This document shows, in pieces, positions 49,108-58,254 of a DNA stretch of 64,000 nucleotides. How positions within the stretch are numbered: the stretch's first letter is position 1; each line of letters opens with the position of its first letter. Below the pieces are notes generated by a model that saw nothing but the letters and a program-made list of their open reading frames with translations, did no database searches and had not been told where the DNA came from. Both the position numbers and the translations under genes were made by a program. This stretch comes from an uncultured Pseudomonas sp. (GTDB lineage: Bacteria; Pseudomonadota; Gammaproteobacteria; Pseudomonadales; Pseudomonadaceae). The DNA is taken from contig CALTWF010000018.1 in NCBI GenBank assembly GCA_943912755.1, forward strand, positions 1-64,000, given 5' to 3'.

Positions 49108-49659
49108 TCAAGTAGACGGTTTTCCCGCACCGGGACCGAACCTCTGTATGACTTTTCTTTGCAGGCGCTCGGCGCAGAAACCCAATGCCGACTTCAGTTC
49201 CTTCTCCACGGTGCGCGTGGAAATGCCGAAACGCCGGGAAATCTCCAGGTGGGGCACCTCCTCCAGGCGCGCCGCGACGAGGATCTGCCGGCGCCGGCGC
49301 GGCAGTTCGTGCAGCGCGGAGACCAGCAGCGCCAGGTCGTGGTGCCCGCCGACGATACGCTCGGGGCCCAGTTGCTCGCCGGTGCCGTGCAGCAGGGATT
49401 CCACTTCTTCACCGGTCAGCAGGCGGGCATCGCTTTCACGCCGGTCGGCGGCGATGTTCAGGGCGATACGAAACAGATACGCGTGGGGCCGTTTCACCTC
49501 GCCGACATCGCCCAGGCGATCGACCCGCAGATAGGTTTCGTGGAGTACGTCCGCGGCCAGGTCTTCCGAACCCAGGCGACGCTTGAGCCGAGTCCGGAAA
49601 TCGTCATACGAGGCCAGCAGCAACTTGACCATCGCATTCTGTCCCGGCTCGTCCTTCAT
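49108..49659 (-). CDS. vreI: ECF sigma factor VreI
   Basis: Sigma factor of 183 residues. Region 2 at about 8-80 (LLLASYDDFRTRLKRRLG, LAADVLHETYLRVDRL, KRPHAYLFRIALNIAADRRE) and region 4 at about 110-165 (LHELPRRRRQILVAARLEEVPHLEISRRFGISTRTVEKELKSAL). Its ATG overlaps the vreA stop as ATGA. In P. aeruginosa VreI, together with PhoB, drives hxc, lapA and the pdt genes during phosphate starvation (from memory), so the neighbouring genes here are likely targets. Its promoter motif was not identified in the window. Confidence 0.9.
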   Translation of the reverse strand: MKDEPGQNAMVKLLLASYDDFRTRLKRRLGSEDLAADVLHETYLRVDRLGDVGEVKRPHAYLFRIALNIAADRRESDARLLTGEEVESLLHGTGEQLGPERIVGGHHDLALLVSALHELPRRRRQILVAARLEEVPHLEISRRFGISTRTVEKELKSALGFCAERLQRKVIQRFGPGAGKPST

Positions 49660-50345
49660 GCCCCCGCCTCCCCTTGGCTGTATTCGCACTCGATCGCCTT
49701 CCCTGACTCCTTGCGCTCCAGCAACAGCGTCACCGGTAGCACGGGGGCCGCACGCCCCAGTTGCAATCCTTGCAAAGCCCCAGGCAGGGCCTCGTCCACT
49801 TCCCTGTCACCCGTGGGGCCGAGCAGGACAACCCGCTGCAACACGCCCCCGCGGTCGAACCACACCTGCAATGCCGCACGAAAGGTGCCCGGGTACAGTT
49901 CCGGGTATTGGCAAAGGCGCCTGACCACCGCCCGTTGCAGGGCCACCATGAACGGCTTGTCCGCCGGTGCCGGGCGTTGTGCCGCCTTCGCCAGCGGCAC
50001 CAGCGTAAAAGCGTGCTCACCGGTGTAGCGCACCCCCAGGCCGGTTCCCACGAGCAGCCGGCCAAGACCGTCGCCGGCGCTGAAACGACCGTTCACCGCC
50101 GCCGAACGGCGGCCCTTGAGCAATGCACCCTCCACCAGCACGGCCATCCCGGTCTGCTCGCCATAGGCCTGCAATGCCTTGCCCAGCGCTTGCGCCGGCA
50201 ACTGGAGGTCGACCATCGTCAGGCGCGACGGTGTATCGGGTGCGGGATTGGCATGGGACGTCACGCTGCTGCCGGCCCACATGGCAAACAGCGCCAGCAG
50301 CGTGGCTACGAATTGCCTGCCGGCACGTGCTCGTTCATGCACCAT
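49656..50345 (-). CDS. vreA: Receptor-like signalling protein VreA (STN plus TonB-like domain, no barrel)
   Basis: Exported protein of 229 residues. After a signal peptide (FVATLLALFAMWAGSSVTSHA, about residues 12-32) lies an STN domain (about 40-112: VDLQLPAQALGKALQAYGEQ, TGMAVLVEGALLKGRRS, GRFSAGDGLGRLLVGTGLGV). The C-terminal 95 residues resemble the TonB C-terminal fold (ALQVWFDRGGVLQRVVLLGPTG, VDEALPGALQGLQLG). Unlike ordinary transducing receptors it has no outer-membrane barrel, the defining trait of the PUMA3 system. ATG 50345 has AGGAAG five bases upstream. A PhoB-box-like repeat stands about 70-90 bases upstream. Confidence 0.9.
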   Translation of the reverse strand: MVHERARAGRQFVATLLALFAMWAGSSVTSHANPAPDTPSRLTMVDLQLPAQALGKALQAYGEQTGMAVLVEGALLKGRRSAAVNGRFSAGDGLGRLLVGTGLGVRYTGEHAFTLVPLAKAAQRPAPADKPFMVALQRAVVRRLCQYPELYPGTFRAALQVWFDRGGVLQRVVLLGPTGDREVDEALPGALQGLQLGRAAPVLPVTLLLERKESGKAIECEYSQGEAGA

Positions 50346-50412
50346 GTGGGCTTCCTGTCCGGGCCGCTTTGAGGGCACTCCATCCGGATGCAACCCGGCT
50401 ATCGTGATGGCA

Positions 50413-50434
50413 CTTTGTGACTATGGTGTGACGC
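50413..50434 (-). promoter_or_regulatory. Candidate PhoB box upstream of vreA
   Basis: On the minus strand two 11-base direct repeats GCGTCACACCA and TAGTCACAAAG share the GTCACA core, spaced as in a PhoB box (CTGTCATnnnn twice). Orientation and distance suit vreA, whose P. aeruginosa homologue is PhoB-dependent (from memory). Confidence 0.5.
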
Positions 50435-50513
50435 TGTGGATACAAACTGCGAGGTAGCGAGCAAACGCGATGCAGGCGTATAAGCGACCCTTCAGTCACC
50501 GGGAGACTTCGCC

Positions 50514-50831
50514 ATGCCACGCCGTCACCTGATTTCCCTCGCTACCCTGCTATTTGCCGCACCGTTGCTGGCCGATACGCCAACGCAGGCACAACCCAGC
50601 TGCATGACCACCGAGGTCAACGGTTATCGAAGCCAGGCCTACGATTGCCTGGGCCAATTGATGGCCGCACCGGAAGATCCGCGCCACCAGGGCGCCGGCA
50701 GCCTTTCGTCGGAACGCTTCATCCAGCGCCAACCCAACCAGCTGGGCCTGTTCAACCAGGCCGCCACCCGCGTGCGGATGGGCAGCAACTTCGGCATTGC
50801 AGTGACCCCGCAACGCCCGGCTTCACCTTGA
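50514..50831 (+). CDS. Small exported protein, function unknown
   Basis: Protein of 105 residues with a clear signal peptide (MPRRHLISLATLLFAAPLLA, cleavage before DTPTQ). The mature part of about 85 residues has two Cys (SCMTTEVNGYRSQAYDCLGQ), probably disulfide-bonded, and a polar tail. ATG 50514 has GGGAG upstream. It is divergent from vreA across a 168-base gap containing the candidate PhoB box, so the two could share regulation. No family was recognised; similar short proteins occur in Pseudomonas as hypotheticals. Confidence 0.75.
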   Translation: MPRRHLISLATLLFAAPLLADTPTQAQPSCMTTEVNGYRSQAYDCLGQLMAAPEDPRHQGAGSLSSERFIQRQPNQLGLFNQAATRVRMGSNFGIAVTPQRPASP

Positions 50832-50954
50832 GCTGATCGTTATATAGAAAGCACTACAAGGTTCTTACGCCATCGCTATATAGTTTTGTATATTCCGAAT
50901 TCCGCTGGCACCGCGATCGCTGCGACGCCAGCCGGTGACAATAAGGAATTCGCG

Positions 50955-51611
50955 ATGTACATCATGCCTTTCGACCCGCGCCTCGATGCGCCGCGGGCTG
51001 CCAGCACCACCCCCGCCGACGACTCCGTGCGCCGGACCATCCTCGACGCCGCCAGCGAAGCCTTCGCCGACAAGGGCTACGCCGCGACCAGGATCGCCAC
51101 CATCGCCGAACTGGCCGGGCTGCCGAAGTCGAACGTGCATTACTACTTCAAGTCGAAGGAAAACATTTACGCCAAGGTGCTGGAGGACATCGCGCCCTCG
51201 TACCTGAGCGCCTGCATGCCGGTGCTGGAGGATGACGAAACGCCGATCGAGGCCCTGACCCAGACCCTGATCCGCATGATCCGCCTGTTCGAGCGCCAGC
51301 CGTTCGCCTCCAAGGTGTTCATGGCCGAGTTGCGCGAGGGCGCACGGCGCCTGCCCGGCGAGTTCTTCACCCGCTGGACGACGCAGACGCAAAGGAGCCT
51401 GGCCGGTATCCGCCAGTGGGTGGACCGCGGGCTGCTGGCACCGGTGGACCCGGAGCATGCCCTGTTGACCATCTGGGCCATGGCCCAGTCGTGTGTCAGC
51501 CGCGGCTGGCAATTGCCCGGTCTGCGCGGCGAAAACATGGACTACGACGCCGCCGTGAACAATGCCGCGCGCCTGATGGTGCGCGGCCTGATGCCTTCAG
51601 CCTCGCGGTGA
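50955..51611 (+). CDS. TetR-family transcriptional regulator
   Basis: Repressor-type regulator of 218 residues. The helix-turn-helix lies at about 25-70 (RRTILDAASEAFADKGYAAT, RIATIAELAGLPKSNVHYYFKSKENIYAKVLE), and the C-terminal part resembles the RutR/YcdC ligand domain (RMIRLFERQPFASKVFMAELREGARRLPGEFF). ATG 50955 follows AAGGA. In the 120 bases upstream there are two similar TATATAG motifs (near 50840 and 50877), a possible operator. It is convergent with the pip-like gene and may not belong to the PipR module. The inducer is unknown. Confidence 0.88.
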   Translation: MYIMPFDPRLDAPRAASTTPADDSVRRTILDAASEAFADKGYAATRIATIAELAGLPKSNVHYYFKSKENIYAKVLEDIAPSYLSACMPVLEDDETPIEALTQTLIRMIRLFERQPFASKVFMAELREGARRLPGEFFTRWTTQTQRSLAGIRQWVDRGLLAPVDPEHALLTIWAMAQSCVSRGWQLPGLRGENMDYDAAVNNAARLMVRGLMPSASR

Positions 51612-51625
51612 GGGCCCGCGCAATC

Positions 51626-52525
51626 TCAGAGATTCTCGTCGAGGAAATTCACCACCGTGCCCATGCACGCCACCCGCTCTTCCACATGGGGCATGTGGCT
51701 GGAGTTCTCGAACAGCGCCCAGCGGATGCCGGGAATGATGTCGAGGAACGGCTTGACCACCAGCGGCGTGGCCTCGTCGTAGCGCCCGGAAATCAACAGG
51801 CACGGCACATCGATCCTGCCCAAGCAATCCAGGACGCTGAGGTCCTTGGTGCTGCCGATGATGTGGAATTCGTTCGGGCCGGCCATGGCGTGGTACACGC
51901 TCGGGTCGGCATCGACCTGCTCGAAAGTGCGTACCACTTCGTCCGGCCACGGCTCCAGGCGGCACACGTGGCGCTCGTAGAACACCCGGGTGGCGGCGAT
52001 GTACTCGGGGGCGTTGTAGTCGCCGGTGGCCTCGTGGCGCAGCAGGGTTTCCTGCACTTCTGGCGGCAGCTCGGCGCGCAGGCGGTTGGCCTCCTCGACC
52101 CAGATACGCATGTCCACCGGCGAGTTGGCGATCACGAAGCAGCGCAGGCCGGCCGGACGCTTGGCCGCGTGCATGCTGCCGAGCATGCCGCCCCACGACT
52201 GGCCGAGAATGGCGTAGCGCTCCTGGATGCCCAGGTGGACCAGCAGGTTGTCGAGTTCTTCGAGGAACAGCTCCGGCGTCCAGAACGACGCCGGCTTGTC
52301 CGGCAGGTGGGTGGAGCGGCCATTGCCCAGCTGGTCGTAGTGGATGACCGGGTAACCGCCAGCGGCGACATCCTTGTAGGCATCGACGTAGTCATGGGTA
52401 CAACCCGGACCGCCATGCAGGATGACCAGCGGGGTGCGCCCGCAGTCCAGGTCACCGGTGATGCGGTACCAGGTCTGGTAGCTGCCGAAAGGGGCAAAAC
52501 CTTCACGCGATTTGATGAGTTCCAT
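51626..52525 (-). CDS. Proline iminopeptidase-family alpha/beta hydrolase (PipR-module paralogue)
   Basis: Cytosolic hydrolase of 299 residues releasing N-terminal proline or cleaving amide-like substrates. Visible features: oxyanion region LHGGPGCTHDY (about residues 40-50), nucleophile elbow GQSWGG (about 107-112), acid in GRYDEATP (about 240-247) and His in NSSHMPHVEE (about 268-277). A cap domain lies between. ATG 52525 has GGAG nine bases upstream, and a -10-like TACAAT sits only 20 bases ahead, excluding a longer start. It lies just downstream of pipR with a lux-box-like palindrome in the gap and is about half identical by eye in key motifs to the hydrolase at 53576. Confidence 0.87.
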   Translation of the reverse strand: MELIKSREGFAPFGSYQTWYRITGDLDCGRTPLVILHGGPGCTHDYVDAYKDVAAGGYPVIHYDQLGNGRSTHLPDKPASFWTPELFLEELDNLLVHLGIQERYAILGQSWGGMLGSMHAAKRPAGLRCFVIANSPVDMRIWVEEANRLRAELPPEVQETLLRHEATGDYNAPEYIAATRVFYERHVCRLEPWPDEVVRTFEQVDADPSVYHAMAGPNEFHIIGSTKDLSVLDCLGRIDVPCLLISGRYDEATPLVVKPFLDIIPGIRWALFENSSHMPHVEERVACMGTVVNFLDENL

Positions 52526-52544
52526 TTCATCGGGCTCCGTGCGA

Positions 52545-52550
52545 ATTGTA
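52545..52550 (-). promoter_or_regulatory. Candidate -10 of the pip-like gene
   Basis: TACAAT on the minus strand, 20 bases before the ATG at 52525. No good -35 is seen 17 bases upstream, as expected for an activator-dependent promoter; the lux-box-like palindrome is centred about 46 bases upstream of this hexamer. Confidence 0.45.
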
Positions 52551-52583
52551 TTGCACACCTTAGCCGCCTCGGCGGACAGGCAT

Positions 52584-52603
52584 AACTAGAGAATTCTCTA
52601 GGT
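52584..52603 (-). promoter_or_regulatory. lux-box-like palindrome before the pip-like gene
   Basis: Minus-strand ACCTAGAGAATTCTCTAGTT contains the perfect 16-base palindrome CTAGAGAATTCTCTAG. Its core CTA-N10-TAG is shared with the site at 53493 and parallels the CTG-N10-CAG core of classic lux boxes. It lies between pipR and the hydrolase gene. Confidence 0.6.
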
Positions 52604-52622
52604 TTTCGCGATTTTTCCGGTA

Positions 52623-53384
52623 TCAGTCGTCCAAAAGCCGGTAATGCACGGCACGGGCTACCGCTTGCACGCGATTTTTCGCACCAAGCTTGTGCATGGC
52701 CGAGGTCAGGTGCAGGGAGATGGTGGCCAGCGAGCGGTTCAGTCGTTCGGCGATCTGCCCGGCGGTCAGGCCTTCGGCGGCCCAGCGCAGGCATTCCAGC
52801 TCGCGGCGGGTGAGGCGCACCGGCTTGTTCGCGGCGTTCTCCAGCAGCAGTGGATAGGCCGCCTCCTGCAGGGCATGGGCGATCAGGCTGAAGTCGGCGA
52901 GATGCTCCCGGGCTTCGGCCAGGTCACGCTCGCTGCCCAGGGCGCGCAGGCCGGTCAGGGTGGCCAGGCCGCCGCGGGGAAGGTGCATGGGGACGGTGAC
53001 CCCGCAGGTCAGCCGGGCATCCTGCAGGTAGCCGCTGACCGGCGCGTGGCGATGGTCGAGATGACGTTGCAGGACAGTCTGGTCCTTGGGTCGGTAGGAC
53101 CATACGAACGGGGAAATGGAGGAAGTGGCCAGGTGCTGCACCGGGTCGATCTGGTAGTAGCCCTCGCCGCACCAGAGGTCTTCCCAGTCGCCTGGAGTGT
53201 TGCGCACGCTCACCACCGTGGGCGTCAGCACCTGGCCGACGTGGTCCAGCGGCACCGTCGTGTAGTCGTAGGAGAGGGCGTCGAAGCCCAGTTGCGCGGC
53301 CAGCGCCGCGGCAGCGTCCATCTGTTCGTCAAGGCTCCTGCCGGACAACAGACGGTTATCGAGGTCAGCCAGCTTGGCCTGCAT
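52623..53384 (-). CDS. pipR: LuxR-family solo regulator, PipR type
   Basis: Signal-responsive regulator of 253 residues with an autoinducer-binding domain (about 15-165) and a C-terminal LuxR helix-turn-helix (about 190-250: LTRRELECLRWAAEGLTAGQIAERLNRSLATISLHLTSAMHKLGAKNR). In the ligand pocket the Trp matching TraR W57 is kept (GDWEDLW), the Tyr matching Y61 is Trp, and the DP pair (IDPV) is present. The Y61-to-W change is typical of plant-responsive LuxR solos (OryR, XccR, PsoR, PipR). No luxI gene is nearby. The flanking hydrolases and peptide ABC transporter match the PipR module of Pseudomonas GM79, reported to answer an ethanolamine-derived plant compound (from memory). GTG 53393 is an alternative start. 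Confidence 0.85.
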   Translation of the reverse strand: MQAKLADLDNRLLSGRSLDEQMDAAAALAAQLGFDALSYDYTTVPLDHVGQVLTPTVVSVRNTPGDWEDLWCGEGYYQIDPVQHLATSSISPFVWSYRPKDQTVLQRHLDHRHAPVSGYLQDARLTCGVTVPMHLPRGGLATLTGLRALGSERDLAEAREHLADFSLIAHALQEAAYPLLLENAANKPVRLTRRELECLRWAAEGLTAGQIAERLNRSLATISLHLTSAMHKLGAKNRVQAVARAVHYRLLDD

Positions 53385-53492
53385 TCCTTGCACTCCCTGT
53401 GTGTAACTCCCTGTAGGTATACCCCTGCCGGATTTCCATCTTGAAGTCGGCCACGTAGAATGCCACGGCTCGGCGCGGGACTGCCAGACGAA

Positions 53493-53512
53493 ACCTATAG
53501 GAAATACTAGCT
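53493..53512 (+). promoter_or_regulatory. lux-box-like site between pipR and pipA
   Basis: ACCTATAGGAAATACTAGCT has the core CTA-N10-TAG and shares 13 of 20 positions with the site at 52584. Its left half (ACCTATAGGA) differs in one base from the classic lux box ACCTGTAGGA. It lies 64 bases before the pipA start. Confidence 0.6.
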
Positions 53513-53575
53513 TGTAGGCGGAGCATTCTCCTGCGCAGGGTATAGCCGTATGCCATTGCCAACAGGAGAGTAGCG

Positions 53576-54463
53576 ATGTGGCGTGAGATCCAACCGGACC
53601 AGCAGTTCAACGTATCGGTCGATGGCCACAATCTCGTGGTGTACAGCTACGGCGAAGGCGACGAGGTGCTGCTGTTGCTCAACGGCGGGCCCGGCCTGCC
53701 CTGCGACTACCTGCGCGACGCCCATGCCTGGCTCAAGGACAAGGGTTACCGGGTGGTCACCTTCGACCAGCTCGGCACCGGCGCCTCCGACCGCCCCGAA
53801 GACCCGGCGCTGTGGACCATCACCCGCTACGTCGGCGAAGTGGAAACCGTGCGCCAGGCCCTCGACCTCGGCCGCGTACATTTGCTCGGGCATTCCTGGG
53901 GCGGCTGGCTGTCGATCGAGTACGCCATCCATCACCCGCAGGCCATCAAAAGCCTGATCCTGGAAAACACCGCCGCCGATATTCCGCACCTGACCGGCGA
54001 GCTGGAGCGCCTGCGCGCCGCCCTCGGCAGCGAAACCGTGGCGATGATGCAGCGCTTCGAAGCCCTCGGCCAGCTCGACCACCCGCAGTACCAAGCCGCC
54101 ATCACCCTGCTCAACTATCGCCATGTGTGCCGCCTCGACCAGTGGCCGGCGCCGCTGCAGCGCTCGCTGGGCGACTGGAACATGGGCCCCTACGGCACCA
54201 TCCAGGGCCCCAACGAGTTCCTCTATACCGGCAACCTCAAGGACTGGAACCGTCTCAAGGAGATGGGCGGGTTCAAGATGCCGGTGCTGATCACCACCGG
54301 CCAGCACGACGAGCTGACCCCGGCCTGCGCCATGCGCATGCAGCTGGCCGTCGGCCACGCCGAGCTGCAGGTGTTCCGCAACAGCAGCCACATGCCGTTC
54401 TACGAGGAGCCCGAGGCCTACTTCCCCGTGTTGCTGGAGTTCCTGCAACGCAACCGGGGCTGA
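53576..54463 (+). CDS. pipA: Proline iminopeptidase-family hydrolase PipA
   Basis: Alpha/beta hydrolase of 295 residues, likely cytosolic. Catalytic features: LNGGPGLPCDY (oxyanion, about residues 36-46), GHSWGGWLSIEY (nucleophile Ser, about 103-114), GQHDELTP (Asp, about 239-246) and NSSHMPFYEEP (His, about 267-277). ATG 53576 follows AGGAGAG. It is divergent from pipR and is followed after 3 bases by the ABC transporter genes, so pipA leads the uptake operon. In GM79 pipA is the gene activated by PipR (from memory). The natural substrate may be the plant-derived amide signal or a proline peptide. Confidence 0.9.
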   Translation: MWREIQPDQQFNVSVDGHNLVVYSYGEGDEVLLLLNGGPGLPCDYLRDAHAWLKDKGYRVVTFDQLGTGASDRPEDPALWTITRYVGEVETVRQALDLGRVHLLGHSWGGWLSIEYAIHHPQAIKSLILENTAADIPHLTGELERLRAALGSETVAMMQRFEALGQLDHPQYQAAITLLNYRHVCRLDQWPAPLQRSLGDWNMGPYGTIQGPNEFLYTGNLKDWNRLKEMGGFKMPVLITTGQHDELTPACAMRMQLAVGHAELQVFRNSSHMPFYEEPEAYFPVLLEFLQRNRG

Positions 54464-54466
54464 CCG

Positions 54467-55414
54467 ATGAACCTGGCGCGCTACCGTTTCGTCCTCACCC
54501 GCCCGCTGCAACTGCTGCCCGTGCTGTTCGGCATCAGCCTCATCACCTTCGTGCTGGTGCGTTCGATCCCCGGCGACCCGGCGCGGGTGCTGCTCGGCTC
54601 GCGCAGCACGCCGGATGCGATCCAGAAGATCCGCAGCCAGTTCGGCCTCGACGAGCCGATCTGGGTGCAATACCTGTATTTCCTGAAGAACCTGCTCAAT
54701 GGCGACCTCGGCCAGTCGCTGCTGTACCGGGTCGATGCGCTGAAGCTGATTTCCACGCGGATCGAGCCGACCCTGATGCTGGTGGCCGGCAGCGTGATCC
54801 TCGCCCTGCTGATCGCCGTACCGCTGGCCAGCATCGCCGCGCGCAACAAGGGCGGCTGGAGCGACAACCTGATCCGCCTGTTCACCACCGCCGGCCTCGG
54901 CTTGCCAGCGTTCTGGCTGGGGCTGATGCTGATCCTGCTGTTCAGCGTGCACTGGGGGCTGTTCCCGGTGTCCGGCTATGGTCGTGAGTGGCCGGACAAA
55001 CTGCACCACCTGGTGCTGCCCTGCCTGACCATCGCCCTGGCGCTGTCGGCGGTGCTGGTGCGCAACCTGCGCGCCAGCATGCTCGTGGAAATGCAGGCCG
55101 ACCACGTCACCGCCGCGCGCGCCCGCGGGCTCTCGGAAAACGCCGTGTTCCGCCGCCATGTGCTGCCCAACTCGATGGTGCCGACGGTCAACCTGCTGGC
55201 GGTCAACATCGGCTGGCTGATCAGCGGCACCGTGGTGATCGAAAGCCTGTTCTCCCTGCCCGGCGTCGGCCAGTTGCTGGTGCGCGGGATCTTCACCCGC
55301 GACTACATGGTGGTGCAGGGCGTGGCCATGGTGCTGGCCTGCGCCACGGTGGCGGTGAACTTCATCGCCGACGTGATCACCACCGCCATCGACCCGCGGG
55401 TAAAGCTGCAATGA
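54467..55414 (+). CDS. Peptide-type ABC transporter permease (DppB-like)
   Basis: First membrane subunit of the importer, 315 residues with six hydrophobic segments. Family marks are the N-terminal LQLLPVLFGISLITFVLVRSIPGDP (residues about 14-38), KNLLNGDLGQSLLY and the EAA loop ARARGLSENAVFRRHVLPNSMVPTV (about 215-240). It starts 3 bases after pipA, indicating a common transcript. By its position it is the counterpart of the aap transporter of PipR modules. Confidence 0.93.
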   Translation: MNLARYRFVLTRPLQLLPVLFGISLITFVLVRSIPGDPARVLLGSRSTPDAIQKIRSQFGLDEPIWVQYLYFLKNLLNGDLGQSLLYRVDALKLISTRIEPTLMLVAGSVILALLIAVPLASIAARNKGGWSDNLIRLFTTAGLGLPAFWLGLMLILLFSVHWGLFPVSGYGREWPDKLHHLVLPCLTIALALSAVLVRNLRASMLVEMQADHVTAARARGLSENAVFRRHVLPNSMVPTVNLLAVNIGWLISGTVVIESLFSLPGVGQLLVRGIFTRDYMVVQGVAMVLACATVAVNFIADVITTAIDPRVKLQ

Positions 55415-56268
55415 GCGGTGCCAGCGTTGCCCTTCCTGCCCGCTGGCGCCTGCGCTGGAACCTCGGCGACGGTCGCCTGACCCTGTTCTTCGGCCTCGCC
55501 ATCGTCCTCGGCTGGGGCCTGCTGGCCCTGCTCGCGCCCTGGGTCGCACCCTACGACCCGCTGCTGCAGAACAGCGAGCTGCGCCTGGTCGCGCCGAGCC
55601 TGGCGCACCCGTTCGGCACCGACAACTTCGGCCGCGACATCCTCTCCCGGGTGATCTGGGGCGCCCGCGTCGACCTGCAGATGGCCCTGGTCGGGGTGAT
55701 CTTCCCGTTCCTGCTGGGCACCTGCATCGGCGCCATTTCCGGCTATGTCGGCGGGCGCCTGGACACGGTGTGCATGCGCCTGATCGATATCGTCCTGGCC
55801 TTCCCCTTCCTGGTGCTGATGCTGGCGATCATGGCCATCCTCGGCCCCGGCCTCGGCAGTTTCTATATCGCCATGGCCCTGGTCGGCTGGGTGTCCTACG
55901 CGCGGTTGATCCGCGCGCAGATCCTGATTCTCAAGGAAAGCGACTTCGCCCTCGCGGCCAAGAGCCTGGGCTTCAGCCACCGGCGCATCCTGTTCGCCCA
56001 CCTGATGCCCAATGCGCTGTTCGGTTCGGTGGTGTTCTGCATGTCCGACGCGGTGCTGGTGCTGCTCAATGGCGCGGCGGTCAGCTACCTCGGCCTCGGC
56101 GTGCAGCCGCCCACCGCCGAGTGGGGCACGATGGTTGCAGAGGGCCAGAGCTTCATCACCAGCGCCTGGTGGATCTGCACCTTCCCCGGCCTGGCCGTGG
56201 TGACCCTGGCCATGGGCTTCAGCCTGCTGGCCGACGGCGTTGCCGAACGTCTCGGAGACCGCTCATGA
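55411..56268 (+). CDS. Peptide-type ABC transporter permease (DppC-like)
   Basis: Second membrane subunit, 285 residues. It shows LVAPSLAHPFGTDNFGRDILSRVIWGARVDLQMALVG (residues about 58-94), the DppC/OppC hallmark, and an EAA loop (AAKSLGFSHRRILFAHLMPNAL, about 180-201). The ATG overlaps the previous stop as ATGA, as do the next two junctions, so the four subunits are translationally coupled. Confidence 0.93.
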   Translation: MSGASVALPARWRLRWNLGDGRLTLFFGLAIVLGWGLLALLAPWVAPYDPLLQNSELRLVAPSLAHPFGTDNFGRDILSRVIWGARVDLQMALVGVIFPFLLGTCIGAISGYVGGRLDTVCMRLIDIVLAFPFLVLMLAIMAILGPGLGSFYIAMALVGWVSYARLIRAQILILKESDFALAAKSLGFSHRRILFAHLMPNALFGSVVFCMSDAVLVLLNGAAVSYLGLGVQPPTAEWGTMVAEGQSFITSAWWICTFPGLAVVTLAMGFSLLADGVAERLGDRS

Positions 56269-57247
56269 GCGCAGCCCTGCTCCAGGTGGAAGACCTCAGC
56301 GTGATCGCCCGCGTCGGCCAGCGCGATATCGCCGTGGTCGATCGCCTGTCGTTCAGCCTCGGCGAGGGCGAGATCCTCGGCCTGGTGGGCGAGTCCGGCT
56401 CGGGCAAGACCATGGCCTGCCGCGGCCTGATGCGCCTGCTGCCGTCACCGAGCCTGCGCCTCGACGGCCGCGCGGTGCGCCTGGCCGGCAACGACCTGCT
56501 GCGCCTGGACGACGCCGGCATGCGCCGGGTGCGCGGCGGCCAGCTGGGCATGATCTTCCAGAACCCCAGCAGCCATCTCGACCCGCTGATGCGCATCGGC
56601 GAGCAGATCGCCGAGGGCATCCGCCTGCACCAGGGCGCCTCGCGCCGGGAGGCGCGGGCCGAGGCCATCGAGGTGCTGCGCCAGGTGGGCATCCCCGATC
56701 CGCAGTCGCGGGTCGACAACTATCCCCATGAGTTCTCCGGCGGCATGCGCCAGCGGGCGATGATCGCCGTGGCGCTGGGCTGCAGCCCCAAGGTGTTGAT
56801 CGCCGACGAGCCGACCACCGCTTTGGACGTCACCGTGCAGGCGCAGATTCTCCGCCTGCTGCTGGACCTGCGCGACCGCCGCGGCCTGTCGATGATCCTG
56901 ATCAGCCACGACCTGGGCGTGGTCGCGCAGACCTGCGACAGCATCGCCGTGATGTACGCCGGGCGCCTCTGCGAGCACGGCAGCAAGGGCGAGATCCTCG
57001 GCCACGCGCAACACCCGTACAGCGCCGGCCTGCTCGCCTGCCACCCGGCGGCGGACAGCGACCAGCGCCTGATGACCACCATCGGCGGCCAGCCGCCGCT
57101 GCTCGGCGCCATGCCCGACGGTTGCCGCTTCGGCCCGCGCTGCGCCCAGGCCACGGCGATCTGCCGCGAGCACCTGCCGGAACTGCGCGAGACCAGCGCC
57201 GGTCATCGCCTGGCCTGCCATACGCCGCTGCTGGCAGGAGAACCCTC

Positions 57248-57251
<4 letters not shown>
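56265..57251 (+). CDS. Peptide-type ABC transporter ATPase (DppD-like)
   Basis: Nucleotide-binding subunit of 328 residues. Walker A GESGSGKT (about residue 41), Q-loop, signature FSGGMRQR (about 155), Walker B VLIADEPTTALD and the H-loop SHDLG are all present. The C-terminal oligopeptide-transporter extension has the Cys-rich PDGCRFGPRCAQATAIC segment, which binds an iron-sulfur cluster in Dpp/Opp ATPases. ATG overlaps the DppC-like stop. Confidence 0.93.
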
Positions 57252-58222
<971 letters not shown>

Positions 58223-58254
58223 CCTGACGACAATTCATCAAATGGAGCTTGAGC

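Noticed and set aside
52623..53384. Complete LuxI/LuxR quorum-sensing pair
   Set aside because: No luxI-type synthase gene is found in the window; the pocket substitution fits a solo regulator.
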